Part shown: positions 25,901-38,250 of the stretch, in pieces
How positions within the stretch are numbered: position 1 is the first letter of the stretch
Layout of the letters: the number at the start of each line of letters is the position of its first letter
NCBI RefSeq assembly: GCF_003958635.1
Contig: NZ_RSEK01000003.1
Location: 1 to 64,000 of the forward strand
Direction of reading: 5' to 3'
DNA: 64,000 nucleotides
Source of the DNA: Altericroceibacterium xinjiangense
GTDB taxonomy: Bacteria; Pseudomonadota; Alphaproteobacteria; Sphingomonadales; Sphingomonadaceae
Translations under genes and position numbers: made by a program
Notes under the pieces: model-generated
Database searches by the model: none
What the model was told of the DNA's origin: nothing
Seen by the model: only the letters and a program-made list of their open reading frames with translations

Positions 25901-26127
25901 TGTTCGGGCGCCGGCGGGAGAGTCGGGTTAAGGACTTCGCCGCTGTTGTTGTCGAGAACGTCTGCGCCGACTTCCCGGTCGACGTCCGGCGTGATCTGTC
26001 CCGGGGAGGGAAGGGCGGTACCGCGCTCCTGAGCCATGGCAGGGCTGGCGATTGCAACGGCGCTGGCGCTTCCGGCCAGCAGGAGAGCCTTGACGACCCC
26101 CGTCCTCGTGATTTGCAAACTCCTCAC
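22912..26127 (-). CDS. TonB-dependent outer-membrane receptor
   Basis: 1071 aa from the GTG at 26127 (GGGAG six bases upstream); a longer frame runs on but its extra 93 residues are not receptor-like. Signal peptide (VVKALLLAGSASAVAIASPAMA), a TonB-box-like VVTGSRI, a plug domain (NKLPQFVPAQTPTAGA, LRGIGANRNLVLLEGRR, ITGGASATYGADAVAGVTNF) and a 22-strand-type barrel ending in FYLGANVKF with terminal Phe. Substrate unknown: it may be a siderophore, vitamin or glycan. Upstream is a 650-bp gap with tandem palindromes and a divergent double-MarR regulator. Confidence 0.9.
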   Translation of the reverse strand: MRSLQITRTGVVKALLLAGSASAVAIASPAMAQERGTALPSPGQITPDVDREVGADVLDNNSGEVLNPTLPPAPEQQGISQIVVTGSRIARPDYQATSPIVSVDQALFEQSSTAALEQNLNKLPQFVPAQTPTAGADIQPTATNTPGAATISLRGIGANRNLVLLEGRRSTPSNASGVTDINTIPAAAIERVEVITGGASATYGADAVAGVTNFILKKNFEGLELDGQMGVTARGDGFEYQISGIMGTDFDDGRGNVSLALSMNDRGANMQRNRPWFRDLWQDPLTDSGAQFFINNPGINFGFANLPDFSTVFPGANPEIPPGTVVFTNTDGSAFTQSFQARGGVPNFNGPLGTEYKVTAAGDLVQNNTDLFLILPLTRYNAFARGNYEINDWIGVFGQALFSHVETFTRNEPGPVFAGWGAIIDPQGLDQDQLPDDLWTLLNSRENPDAPFTLQTLLPENRETSTDVMTYNITTGLQGSVPSLDWTWEAFVNHGVSSTYAVQTGIYSLQRLRAVLTAPNFGRGFSAQGNAAFGGFGASSATCTSGLNFFIPPEGGFSEDCLEAVRADLQNRSEFRQTIAEANVQGGLFELPGGELRFAAGASYRENDFEFQNDTLTTQGRSFNDQALGIYPSGNSDGYYDVKEVYGELLIPIVRDLPFARDLSLEIGGRISDYSTTGTQYTYKILGDWALNDWLRVRGGYNRAQRAPNIGELFLAPQQTFGINTAGDPCSLANPLSFSANRINATGAQVEAVCRILMEQSGNPDADREFYAGSASQDPSTFGFAFPTLVGNQNLVPETADTWTAGVVVSSPFTAGLLSRFQLSVDWYSINVKDAIGAQTVATALQQCFDVGLNPLIATDPVAAANSEFCQNVPRVQTGGLGNVLTTYVNNNRFEVSGIDAQLDWAADVGPGTLNVNALVNYQLHFRSAGLPVLPLVDYTGTFGTTEGGLSQGVYEYRVFTTVGYGIGRSRIALQWQHLPSVEDSSEAQFGSTPTTGAPAYNLFHLNGSYGVTEDVTVRFGVENLFDKAPPRTNINPTANLALGQLPGGEFNNTFYDVNGRRFYLGANVKF

Positions 26128-26779
26128 TTCAAACTCCCTTTGGTTTGCTGACGACTGCTGATGCTGCCGTCTTTTTTCAGTTTCTGTTAAGTTCAGGACC
26201 CGTAAGCGACGGGTATGACAAGGCGCTACAAAGCCAGCCGGAGCCGCGATGCGCGACGGACTTCGTGAAAGGATTTGAGTAGCACGGGGCGATGCAGGTT
26301 GCTGCACCGTTTGGAGCCGAAAGCGCAGCCTTGCGCAGAACCCATTTCCATCCCTCCCTTGCCGGGCCGCTGTTGAGTCGCGGTTTTCCCTTAGACATGG
26401 CGTCATATGGCTGCTCGTTGACAGTGTCTAGAGGACAGTGCTGTCAGAAGCGGCGGTAGGCACGTTGCGGGTGCCTGAACAACGCCGGAATCCGCGTCTT
26501 GTTTGTTTGGCGAATACAGTCAAAAAATTCTGGACTTTTGAAACGCCGCGGTTTTTCAGCCGCGCAGGGAGTGTTGCAGGAAGGTGGCTTCTCGCCCTGT
26601 GGTAAAAATGCACCGCTCACGTGAAATTGCTTGCAGGGCTATTCATTTCGCGACCGCGGCCTCGCGCCGGGGCGGATTGTGCGCAAGCGGGTAGGCAAGT
26701 CCCGACAATCTGTTACACCAATAAGGCTTGGCGGCGGCGGACAACAGCTTGGCTGCAGAAGCGGCGAGGATGAACGGGA
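26128..26779. promoter_or_regulatory. Long divergent intergenic region with tandem palindromes
   Basis: About 650 bp between the TonB receptor and the MarR-type gene, no gene seen. TGACAGTGTC at 26419-26428 and GACAGTGCTGTC at 26434-26445 are two neighbouring palindromic elements sharing GACAGTG. They sit about 290 bp before the receptor start and 335 bp before the MarR start. A weak CGCGG/CCGCG hairpin lies near 26550. The rest shows nothing I can interpret. Confidence 0.4.
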
Positions 26780-28138
26780 ATGAAAAACCAGGCAGCCTCG
26801 ATGCTGCCCCCTTCTGGGGAGCGCGCGGACCCCGCGACAGGATCACCGGGCTGGCGAAACACGGTGCACGATCACGCGCGGCAAGTCTGGCTACATGCAG
26901 TTGCCCGGATCAAGCGGGGGGAAACGGCCCTGCCGCCGGGCGGCGACGCCTGGCCGGCGGGAAAGGTTCTGCCCGGTTCGTTATCGGGTGAGGCGAAGGA
27001 AATCCTCGATTCTTATACCATAGGGGCCGCTGCTCAAGCAGTGGCAAATGGGAGCGCAAGCGAGGAGCCGCCGGCGGAATTCATCTCGCGCCTTGATCTC
27101 ATCCTGGACGGGCTGGCCCAATCCGCGGCCACGCGGCAGAACGAGCAGCAGGTAGAGCCGGCGCTCGCACCGCAGATTTTCCAGAGCGAATTGTGGCAGG
27201 TGCTGCACAAGGCGCGCGAGAGCGCGGAACTGTCCTACGCCCGCGAGTTCGACCTGGTGGAACTCGACCGGCGAATACTGTTTCTGCTGCGCAACCGGGG
27301 CCCGCTCGTCCCCGCCGGGCTTTCGAGTGCCGTGGGCGTGGACAAGGCGCAGGTCAGCCGCTCCGTAAAGCGCCTGCTGGAACTCAAGATGGTTGAGCGG
27401 TCGCAGATCCGGGCTCCGATTACACTGACGCGGAAAGGCGAAAGTCTGGCGGACCGGCTCCTGCGGCTTGCCGAATTGCGCAACCGGGAGCTCACTTTCG
27501 ACATCAATGACCGGGAGTTGTCGGAGTTCTTTTCGATCATCGAGATCCTGCTCGACCGGGCGGTAATGCTTTATGAGCAGGAACGTGAACTCGCCCATTC
27601 GCAGGGGCGGAGCGAAGCCGAGCTGATCGGCATGGGGGCCTTGCAGGAACGCAAGTCCGGCGACCCGGTCATCATTGATCGGTCGAGAATCCTATCGCCG
27701 CTGATGACCCTCAGCTCATATTTCATGCGCAGCGCCGCGCTGGCCTACAAGCGGCTGACCGGCCTTTCGAACTTCGAAGCGTGGGTACTGACGGAGATTT
27801 CCAAGAATCCGCCGACCGAGTGGCCCAAGCTGGTCGCCGCGCTGGAGCGGGATCACAGCCAGGCGGGACGCACGGTCACCATGCTCACGGATCGAAGCCT
27901 GATCACGCGCGAGGGCAAGCCGGGTCGGCGCCACGGGCGGTTCACGCCCACCGATGAAGGCCAGCGGCTGTTCGAGATCATTCGGGAGACGAGCCGCAAA
28001 CGCAGCGCCTTTCTCATGGCGCCGCTCCCTTCTGACCGGCTTTCCGGCTTTCTCGCCACGTTCGAGAAGATTCGCCGCAACACCGTCGTTCAGATGGAAC
28101 GCGAGCGGGCGTTCGATGTGCTGGAACGCGATTCCTGA
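26780..28138 (+). CDS. Regulator with two MarR-type winged helices
   Basis: 452-aa protein. Two separate winged-helix regions: the first at about 158-235 (FDLVELDRRILFLLRNRGPL, then DKAQVSRSVKRLLELKMVER and a LTRKGE wing), the second at about 315-395 (FEAWVLTEISKNPP, then QAGRTVTMLTDRSLITREG and FTPTDEGQRLFE). Usual MarR proteins are about 150 aa and dimerise; here two domains are in one chain with an N-terminal 140-residue region of unknown role. The tandem palindromes upstream could be its operator. Inducer unknown. Confidence 0.75.
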   Translation: MKNQAASMLPPSGERADPATGSPGWRNTVHDHARQVWLHAVARIKRGETALPPGGDAWPAGKVLPGSLSGEAKEILDSYTIGAAAQAVANGSASEEPPAEFISRLDLILDGLAQSAATRQNEQQVEPALAPQIFQSELWQVLHKARESAELSYAREFDLVELDRRILFLLRNRGPLVPAGLSSAVGVDKAQVSRSVKRLLELKMVERSQIRAPITLTRKGESLADRLLRLAELRNRELTFDINDRELSEFFSIIEILLDRAVMLYEQERELAHSQGRSEAELIGMGALQERKSGDPVIIDRSRILSPLMTLSSYFMRSAALAYKRLTGLSNFEAWVLTEISKNPPTEWPKLVAALERDHSQAGRTVTMLTDRSLITREGKPGRRHGRFTPTDEGQRLFEIIRETSRKRSAFLMAPLPSDRLSGFLATFEKIRRNTVVQMERERAFDVLERDS

Positions 28139-28165
28139 AAGCGTGAGGCCGCCAGCGGTTGTGCG

Positions 28166-30961
<2,796 letters not shown>

Positions 30962-30972
30962 CTAAAGATGCG

Positions 30973-31009
30973 AAAAGGGCGGCGCGGATGATCCGCACCG
31001 CCCTTCTCG
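30973..31009. terminator. Bidirectional terminator between ligA and the OMP gene
   Basis: AAGGGCGG-C-GCGGA (30975-30988) pairs with TCCGC-A-CCGCCCTT (30992-31005), a 14-bp stem with one mismatch and a 3-base loop. It is flanked by AAAA on the left (a T run for the minus strand) and CTCGTTCTT on the right. It lies between two convergent genes. Confidence 0.75.
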
Positions 31010-31028
31010 TTCTTGCGCCTGGGCTGGC

Positions 31029-31922
<894 letters not shown>

Positions 31923-32246
31923 AGGGAGTTCCCTGATTCCTTTTCCTCATGCGGAGGCCCCAAACGGCCTCCGGGAGATCGCGGGGCCGTTTGATTCCGG
32001 CCGCGGTCTCTCACGTCGAAAAACAGTGCACCCGCTCAGGTGTTCCTCTCCTGCTGCAAGTCTTATGATCTGTTGCACAAGTGTCACAGCGAGCCATCGG
32101 TCCCGTTCGGTGATCCCCGCCCGCGTTCTTGGCGAAAGAAGGGCCCCTGCTGTTCACGTGCTGGAGGAGGCGGCCCGGACCATCATGACCGGGTGTGTCG
32201 TTGCCCGAACGGGCCGATGCTCCTCTGGCTCCCGGTCGCGCCGGTG
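31923..32246 (-). promoter_or_regulatory. OMP leader region with stable hairpin (31952-31973)
   Basis: About 320 bp without a gene. CGGAGGCC (31952-31959) and GGCCTCCG (31966-31973) form a perfect 8-bp stem with 6-base loop, 30 to 50 bases before the OMP start codon. It could protect the 5' end of the message, as the leader hairpin of ompA does, or it could be an attenuator. The rest shows nothing I can interpret. Confidence 0.4.
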
Positions 32247-32963
32247 TCACTCCTGAATGCGCGGAGCCTCACCGGGAGCGGGGACCCATTTCATGACGCC
32301 GCCGGCGAAAGGCGTCCACCAGCCGATTTCCACCCCTGCTTCGGCCAGCATGTTGCTGGTCCACTGGTTGCATGTGTTGGCTGCCGTGTAGCGGCCCGGG
32401 GCATCGTAGAACACGTCCTGCGCTCCGTACCCGGGGTAGGAGCGCAGCGGCTTTGGCGGGATCGATCCCTCAATTGCCGAAACCAGCTCGCGGTATTCCG
32501 CGCGGGTCAGTGTCAGCGGGCGAGCATGTTCGGACGGGGCGGGACGAATGTAATGCCCGATGTGCAGCAACCCGCGGCCGCCCGCTCCGATCACCCGCAG
32601 GACCGTCATGGGCGACAAGTCGGCCCAAGTGCGCGTGTTGAGGAACACTTCGCGCTCTCCCCAGCTGACCGACACATGGGTGTAGGGGTAATGCGCTGCG
32701 GCGATGTCGGCTGCCGGGAACGTGGTGCGCCAGTCCTTTTCCGGCGTCACCAGCGGCAGGATCAGCGCGGTGTGAACGCCGTTCGTCTCGACCAGGATCT
32801 GGATGCCGTCATCCGCCTCCTGCCACCCGGAATTGCGCGGAATCGAAGACCCGGCCCACCCGGCCAGCACGAACACCGCAAGCGCCAGCACCACTCCCAG
32901 CGCGACGGCTCGGGCGGCGAGGGCTATCTTCCGGATCGTCTGCGCAGCCACAAAATCGACCAA
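32247..32963 (-). CDS. TIGR02117-family protein (DUF2459)
   Basis: 238-aa membrane-anchored protein of unknown function, with a hydrophobic segment at 15-37 (AVALGVVLALAVFVLAGWAG) and a periplasmic domain (VETNGVHTALILPL, HVSVSWGEREVFLNT, CNQWTSNMLAEAGVEIGWWTP). Conserved His and Cys (NTCNQW) suggest a cysteine-hydrolase-like fold by eye only. The start is uncertain: TTG at 32963 overlaps the prmA end by 40 bp, GTG at 32951 overlaps less. Last gene of a four-gene overlapping set. Confidence 0.75.
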   Translation of the reverse strand: MVDFVAAQTIRKIALAARAVALGVVLALAVFVLAGWAGSSIPRNSGWQEADDGIQILVETNGVHTALILPLVTPEKDWRTTFPAADIAAAHYPYTHVSVSWGEREVFLNTRTWADLSPMTVLRVIGAGGRGLLHIGHYIRPAPSEHARPLTLTRAEYRELVSAIEGSIPPKPLRSYPGYGAQDVFYDAPGRYTAANTCNQWTSNMLAEAGVEIGWWTPFAGGVMKWVPAPGEAPRIQE

Positions 32964-33832
32964 TCACCGTTCACCAGCCGCGCGGCGAGGCGGAAACCTT
33001 CTCGGCGATAGGCCCGGCGAACGGCTTGCTCCTGCGTTTCCAGCAATCCGGCGAGCAGCAGGCTTCCCCCGGAAGGGACGGCCCGGGCGAAAGCGGGGGC
33101 AAGCTCCACCAGCGGGCCGGCAAGGATGTTGGCGATCAGCAAGTCATAAGGGCCCCGCGCCTGCAGCAGCGGGTCATCCATCCCGTCGGCAACGACCATC
33201 GTCAGCGCGCCTGGACCCGATCCAAGCGGTATTCCGTTCTGTTCCGCGTTGTCCTCAACCACCCCGACACAAACCGCATCGATGTCGCTGGCGGTGGCTA
33301 TCGCCCTGGGCCAGAGGTCGAGCGCAGCGAAAGCCAGCAGCCCGGTACCGGTGCCGATATCCGCGACCACCCGCGGCGCGAGGCCCCGCCGTCGCATCGC
33401 GGTCAACATCCGCAGGCATCCGGCGGTCGTCGCGTGCTGGCCGGTGCCGAACGCCTGGGAGGCCGGAATGGTGAAGCTGGTGATGCCCGGCTCCGCGCTT
33501 GGCGAAAACTCCGGCGTGTGGACGAAAAACTTGCCGGCGCGGATCGGGTCCACGCCTTTCTGGCTTTCGCTTACCCAATCAGCATCGGGCAGCTGCTGGA
33601 TCTGGAACTCAGGCACTTCATCCTCGAACAAGGCGGTGATCGCCGCCTTGTCCCCTCTGGTCGGTTTCCGGGGAAGATAAGCCTGCAACACCCAGTCATC
33701 GGGCCGATCCTCGGCCACTTCGCTGCCGGTCAGGACGATGTCCCAGTCCCAGTCCTCGGCTCCTTCATGTGCGAGCAGTGCGGCCCGGATCACGACCTTG
33801 GGGCCGAACGCGCTGATCTTCCAGTTAGCCAC
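32924..33832 (-). CDS. prmA: Ribosomal protein L11 methyltransferase
   Basis: 302-aa SAM-dependent enzyme that trimethylates ribosomal protein L11. The GTG at 33832 (GGAGGAAG upstream) is chosen over an ATG 51 bp earlier. N-terminal substrate domain, then SAM motifs ADIGTGTGLLAFAALDL, TASDIDAVCVGVVEDNA and LLIANILAGPLVELAP, with AFGTGQHATT just before, as in PrmA. Overlaps the metallo-beta-lactamase stop by 8 bp. Confidence 0.88.
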   Translation of the reverse strand: MANWKISAFGPKVVIRAALLAHEGAEDWDWDIVLTGSEVAEDRPDDWVLQAYLPRKPTRGDKAAITALFEDEVPEFQIQQLPDADWVSESQKGVDPIRAGKFFVHTPEFSPSAEPGITSFTIPASQAFGTGQHATTAGCLRMLTAMRRRGLAPRVVADIGTGTGLLAFAALDLWPRAIATASDIDAVCVGVVEDNAEQNGIPLGSGPGALTMVVADGMDDPLLQARGPYDLLIANILAGPLVELAPAFARAVPSGGSLLLAGLLETQEQAVRRAYRREGFRLAARLVNGDWSILWLRRRSGR

Positions 33833-34742
33833 GGGCTTCCTCCGCCAGACGGTCGTCCAGCCGTTTCCGGATACCATCGGCATAGGCGCGGCAGGCCGCT
33901 GGGTCGTCCAGACTGCCCTTGAGCAGACGCTCGCGCATTCCGCTTGCGGTGGGGTGCGGTGTCAGCAGGATTTGACAGTCGAACTGTGCGACCTTGTCGA
34001 GGCCCACGCGATAAGCCGCGAGATAAGCAGGATGGTCGCCGAAGCGGTATGCGTCGTTGCTGATCGGGGAGAGACTGTCCGCATAAACTATCGTGCGGCA
34101 ATCGCCTCCTGCGCAGGATTTCCACTGCCAGCTTAGTGCGCCGGGCGAATGACCGGGAGTGGTTGTCGCCATCAGCGCCAGGTCGCCCAGCCGGACCACC
34201 TCGCCATCCTTCACTTCTCCGTCCACCCGGGCGGGGGGGAAACTGTCGAGCGTTCCAAATTGCGGATCGTCCGGCGCGGCGATGCCGCTCGTCAGAACAG
34301 GCGCCGCCTTTGGAGAGGCCAGCAAGCGCGCTCCGCTGCGGCGCTGCAGTTCGGCAAGGCCGCCGACATGGTCGAAGTGCTCATGGCTGTGGAGCAGGAG
34401 CTTTACGTCCGACATCCGAAGCCCGAGCGCTTCGACGTTCCGGGCGATGAGATCGGCGTCTTTCGCGGTTCCGCCGTCAATGAGGACATGGCCTGCATCG
34501 GCAAGGCTGTCCCCGGTGATGAGGACGGCGGCGATCCCGCAGGTGCCGACGTAGTAGGAATTGCCGTGGATCCGGAACGGTGGCCCCGGCTTGTCCCATT
34601 CGTCCCAATCCGCACAGCGGTCGGTCCAATGCGCCTGATCCGCGGGAGCGGACGGGGGCGGGGTTTGCGACTGGGCCGGGGCAGCCGGGAAACCGCTCAG
34701 CAGGACTAGCGCCCAAGCCGCCCGGTCCAGGCTAGCGGACAT
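33825..34742 (-). CDS. Subclass B3 metallo-beta-lactamase-like hydrolase
   Basis: 305 aa from the ATG at 34742 (18 bp inside a longer frame). Signal peptide (AWALVLLSGFPAAPAQSQ). The zinc site HSHEHFDH, His in TPGHSPGALSW and His in LTPHPTASGM are in the B3 positions, and the spacing and GN-YYVGTCGIAAVLI opening fit B3 enzymes, which can hydrolyse carbapenems. The activity cannot be judged from sequence; environmental B3-like enzymes can be lactonases or other hydrolases. It lies in an operon with an SDR and prmA, with no resistance gene nearby. Confidence 0.8.
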   Translation of the reverse strand: MSASLDRAAWALVLLSGFPAAPAQSQTPPPSAPADQAHWTDRCADWDEWDKPGPPFRIHGNSYYVGTCGIAAVLITGDSLADAGHVLIDGGTAKDADLIARNVEALGLRMSDVKLLLHSHEHFDHVGGLAELQRRSGARLLASPKAAPVLTSGIAAPDDPQFGTLDSFPPARVDGEVKDGEVVRLGDLALMATTTPGHSPGALSWQWKSCAGGDCRTIVYADSLSPISNDAYRFGDHPAYLAAYRVGLDKVAQFDCQILLTPHPTASGMRERLLKGSLDDPAACRAYADGIRKRLDDRLAEEARG

Positions 34743-35442
34743 AGCTCGCCCCGTTGGCATCCAGCGTGGCCCCGGTCAGGCTAGGCGGAGCATCAAGTGC
34801 GCAGAACGCGGCGACAGCGGCAATCTCTTCGGGATTGGCCACGCGACCAAGCGGGATGTCGGCCAGCAGGCCGGGTCCGCCCCGACTGGCGAGATAGTCC
34901 CCGGCCATCGACGTTTCGGTGAATCCGGGCGTGATCGCGAAGCTGAGGATGCCCTTTCCGGCATAGGCGCGCGCGATGGTCTTGTGCAGGGCCAGCATCC
35001 CGCCCTTGGACGCGGCATAGTGCCAGTGCGCAGGCGAATCGCCGCGGTGACCGGCCCGGCTGGCGACATGGACGATCCGCCCTTCCTGTCCCTTGTCCAG
35101 CCAGTGGAGCACGGCATGGCGGGAAAGCTGCGCGGAAGCCGTCAGGTTGATCCCCAAGGTCCGCTCCCACTGGTCCATCCAGTCTGTGTCGGAGGCATCG
35201 AGCGGATTCGATTCGAACACGCCGGCGTTGCTGATCAGCACGTCAATGCGCCCGCCGGCGCGTTCCAGGGCTTCGTCCCACAGCCTGCGCGGCGCTTTGG
35301 GATCGGTCAAGTCTGCGGCAATCGTGTGGTCGTCGGTGCTGCGGGTTGCGTGACCGATCACGGTCACGCCGCGGTTGCGCAGCGCTTCAGCGGTTGCCTT
35401 GCCGATGCCGCGGCTCGATCCGGTAAGAAGAATGGTGGTCAT
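34732..35442 (-). CDS. Short-chain dehydrogenase/reductase
   Basis: 236 aa, start at the ATG of MTTILLTGSSRGIG (35442). Nucleotide motif TGSSRGIG at 7-14, catalytic Ser/Tyr/Lys in VASRAG and HYAASKGG, and NAG in ISNAGVFESN. The substrate is unknown. It overlaps the B3 hydrolase start by 11 bp, so the genes at 32247-35442 are one operon read leftward. Confidence 0.85.
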   Translation of the reverse strand: MTTILLTGSSRGIGKATAEALRNRGVTVIGHATRSTDDHTIAADLTDPKAPRRLWDEALERAGGRIDVLISNAGVFESNPLDASDTDWMDQWERTLGINLTASAQLSRHAVLHWLDKGQEGRIVHVASRAGHRGDSPAHWHYAASKGGMLALHKTIARAYAGKGILSFAITPGFTETSMAGDYLASRGGPGLLADIPLGRVANPEEIAAVAAFCALDAPPSLTGATLDANGASYVR

Positions 35443-35595
35443 GACCCGGTTCGTAGTGCGGGAAGGGCGGTCATCCAAGCCCTGTCCGGCTGCCTGTGCA
35501 AGAACGTCGGCATCGCGCACCGCGTCGCTCCGCTTGCCTCGCATTCCACAATCGCTAAGGGAGGGGCACATTTCGCATTCACTCGGGAAGCATCC

Positions 35596-35991
35596 ATGGC
35601 CGAACGCCCGATTTCACCGCATCTGTTCGAAGGAGCCAGGCTGCACTGGCGCTGGGGCCCCCACATGGTGGTCTCGATTCTCCACCGGATCACCGGGCAA
35701 GGCCTGGTCTTCGTGGGCCTGCCGATCCTGCTCTGGTGGCTCGGCGCGCTGGCGTCCGGGCCGGAAAGCTACGCCGTCTTCCTGGCGGCGGCGACGTCCA
35801 TCATCGGGTACATCGTGCTGATCGGGCTCAGCTGGGCACTTTTTACCCACTTGTGTTCCGGAATTCGGCACCTCGTGCTCGACATCGGCGCGAACTACGA
35901 GATCGACCGGAACAAGATCGGCTCGATCGTCAGCATCGTGGGCGGAATTGTGCTGACCGTGATCTTCTGGCTCGCGGTTTTTCTGTTTTAG
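35596..35991 (+). CDS. sdhC: Succinate dehydrogenase cytochrome b556 subunit
   Basis: 131-aa membrane anchor of succinate dehydrogenase (complex II). The family motif RPISPHLFEGARLHWRWGP, then SILHRITG, and the haem-ligand His in CSGIRHLVLDIG are present, with three membrane helices. The start at 35596 (MAERPISPH) is preferred over a far longer open frame. Followed after 10 bp by sdhD. Confidence 0.92.
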   Translation: MAERPISPHLFEGARLHWRWGPHMVVSILHRITGQGLVFVGLPILLWWLGALASGPESYAVFLAAATSIIGYIVLIGLSWALFTHLCSGIRHLVLDIGANYEIDRNKIGSIVSIVGGIVLTVIFWLAVFLF

Positions 35992-36001
35992 GAATTGTTC
36001 G

Positions 36002-36391
36002 ATGGGTAACGGAACGGAACTCGGCCGGGTTCGCGGCCTCGGTTCGGCGCACCACGGCGCGCACGACTGGCGGCTGATGCGCTATACCTCCGCTGCCAGC
36101 CTGGTGCTGGTCGGCTTTCTGCTGTTCTCCTTCCTCCTGCTGCCGGACTTGTCGTACTTGTCCGTCCGGGTCTGGATGGCGCAGCCGCTGGTGGCGACCG
36201 CGCTGGCACTGCTGGTGATCGCAGTCTTCTGGCACTCCCGCCTCGGCGTAGTCGAATTGATCGGGGACTACGTCCACGATGGCGGCAACAAGTTCGCCGC
36301 GATTATGGCGGTTAATCTCCTGACCGTGGGCGGTGCGGCCTTCGGCCTTGTTTCCATCGGGCGCGTCGCCTTCGGGGCTCTTCCTGCATGA
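36002..36391 (+). CDS. sdhD: Succinate dehydrogenase membrane anchor
   Basis: 129-aa protein with three membrane helices ([54 protein letters not shown]). N-terminal [19 protein letters not shown] has the family's HDW...R pattern; the haem-binding region is the [16 protein letters not shown] segment. The stop overlaps the sdhA start (ATGA). Confidence 0.9.
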   Translation: MGNGTELGRVRGLGSAHHGAHDWRLMRYTSAASLVLVGFLLFSFLLLPDLSYLSVRVWMAQPLVATALALLVIAVFWHSRLGVVELIGDYVHDGGNKFAAIMAVNLLTVGGAAFGLVSIGRVAFGALPA

Positions 36392-38250
36392 CCACCAATC
36401 CTTCTCCAACGACCCCGTCCACCACGCCGATCGGCGCGGGCGGAACCCAGCCGTCCTATCGGATCATCGACCACACCTATGACGTGGTGGTGGTGGGTGC
36501 CGGCGGATCGGGCCTTCGCGCTACAATGGGATCGGCCGAAGCCGGCCTGAAGACAGCCTGCATCACCAAAGTGTTCCCGACGCGCAGCCACACGGTTGCC
36601 GCGCAAGGCGGCATCGCGGCCAGCCTGGGCAACAACTCGCCCGATCACTGGCAATGGCACATGTACGACACCGTCAAGGGATCGGACTGGCTGGGCGATC
36701 AGGACGCGATCGAATACATGGTCCGCGAAGCTCCGCAGGCCGTGTACGAACTGGAACACGCCGGCATGCCGTTCAGCCGCAACGCGGACGGGACAATCTA
36801 CCAGCGGCCGTTCGGCGGCCACATGCAGAACATGGGCGAAGGTCCGCCGGTCCAGCGGACTTGCGCCGCGGCCGACCGCACCGGCCACGCGATGCTGCAC
36901 ACGCTGTACCAGCAGAGCCTGAAGTACGACGCGGACTTCTTCATCGAATACTTTGCGCTGGACCTCATCATGGACGGCGGGCGCTGCAAGGGCGTGATCG
37001 CCTGGTGCCTCGACGATGGGACGATCCATCGCTTCCGCGCCAAGTCCGTGGTTCTGGCGACGGGCGGATACGGCCGCGCCTACTACACTGCGACCAGCGC
37101 CCACACCTCCACCGGAGACGGCAACGGAATGGTGCTTCGCGCCGGTCTGCCGCTGCAGGACCCGGAATTCGTGCAGTTCCACCCCACCGGCATCTACGGC
37201 GCGGGCGTGCTGATCACCGAAGGCGCGCGGGGCGAGGGCGGGTACCTGACCAATTCGGAAGGGGAGCGATTCATGGAACGCTATGCCCCGTCCGCAAAGG
37301 ACCTTGCCAGCCGCGACGTTGTCAGCCGTTCGATGGCGATCGAAATGCGCGAAGGCCGCGGCGTCGGCCCACATGGGGATTACATCTACCTGCACCTCGA
37401 TCACATCGATCCCAAGGTGCTGGCCGAACGGCTGCCCGGCATCACCGAAAGCGGGAAGATCTTCGCCGGGGTCGACTTGCGCCGCCAGCCGCTGCCGGTC
37501 ACGCCAACGGTGCACTACAACATGGGCGGCATCCCGACCAACTACCACGGCGAAGTGCTGACCATTGGCGCGGACGGCGATCCGGAAACGGTCGTCCCCG
37601 GCTTGTTCGCGGTGGGCGAGGCGGCTTGCGTCTCGGTCCACGGCGCCAACCGCCTGGGCTCCAACTCGCTGATCGACCTTGTCGTGTTCGGCCGCGCCAC
37701 CGGGCACCGGCTCCGGGACACGATCAAGCCGGGCGAAGCGTTCGAGGAACTGCCGAAAGACAGCGCGGATCTTGCGCTCAGCCGCCTCGATCACTTCCGC
37801 CACGCCAAGGGCGGATCGCGTACCGCCGAAATCCGCACCGACATGCAGCGCACGATGCAGGCGCATTGCGCGGTGTTCCGGGACCAGGAACTGCTGCAGG
37901 AAGGCAAGGACCGGCTGGCCGTGACCTACAAGCGGATGGAGGACATCGCGGTTGCCGACCGGTCGATGATCTGGAACTCCGATCTTGTGGAAACGCTAGA
38001 GCTCGACAACCTGATCTCTCAAGCCAGCGTGACGATCGCTTCGGCCGAAAACCGCAAGGAAAGTCGCGGAGCCCACGCGCGGGAAGACCACCCGGATCGT
38101 GACGACGCGAACTGGATGAAGCACACGGTCGCGTGGTTCGATGGCTGGGGCGGCAAAGGCGGCCAGGTCCGGATCGACTACCGCCCGGTCCACACCCATA
38201 CGCTGACCGGCGATGTCGAGTACATCAAGCCGAAGAAGCGGGTTTACTGA
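36388..38250 (+). CDS. sdhA: Succinate dehydrogenase flavoprotein subunit
   Basis: 620-aa FAD subunit that oxidises succinate to fumarate. FAD site [16 protein letters not shown], covalent-FAD His in [14 protein letters not shown], active-site segments ([35 protein letters not shown]) are intact, and the length is normal. The gene immediately downstream is a convergent cyclophilin; no sdhB follows. Confidence 0.97.
   Translation: MTTNPSPTTPSTTPIGAGGTQPSYRIIDHTYDVVVVGAGGSGLRATMGSAEAGLKTACITKVFPTRSHTVAAQGGIAASLGNNSPDHWQWHMYDTVKGSDWLGDQDAIEYMVREAPQAVYELEHAGMPFSRNADGTIYQRPFGGHMQNMGEGPPVQRTCAAADRTGHAMLHTLYQQSLKYDADFFIEYFALDLIMDGGRCKGVIAWCLDDGTIHRFRAKSVVLATGGYGRAYYTATSAHTSTGDGNGMVLRAGLPLQDPEFVQFHPTGIYGAGVLITEGARGEGGYLTNSEGERFMERYAPSAKDLASRDVVSRSMAIEMREGRGVGPHGDYIYLHLDHIDPKVLAERLPGITESGKIFAGVDLRRQPLPVTPTVHYNMGGIPTNYHGEVLTIGADGDPETVVPGLFAVGEAACVSVHGANRLGSNSLIDLVVFGRATGHRLRDTIKPGEAFEELPKDSADLALSRLDHFRHAKGGSRTAEIRTDMQRTMQAHCAVFRDQELLQEGKDRLAVTYKRMEDIAVADRSMIWNSDLVETLELDNLISQASVTIASAENRKESRGAHAREDHPDRDDANWMKHTVAWFDGWGGKGGQVRIDYRPVHTHTLTGDVEYIKPKKRVY

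Noticed and set aside
24646-26151. 501-aa plus-strand frame inside the TonB receptor gene
   Set aside because: The minus strand encodes a full receptor with plug and barrel motifs; the plus frame has no recognisable domain.
36268-37866. 532-aa minus-strand frame over sdhD/sdhA
   Set aside because: sdhD and sdhA are certain on the plus strand; this is a shadow.
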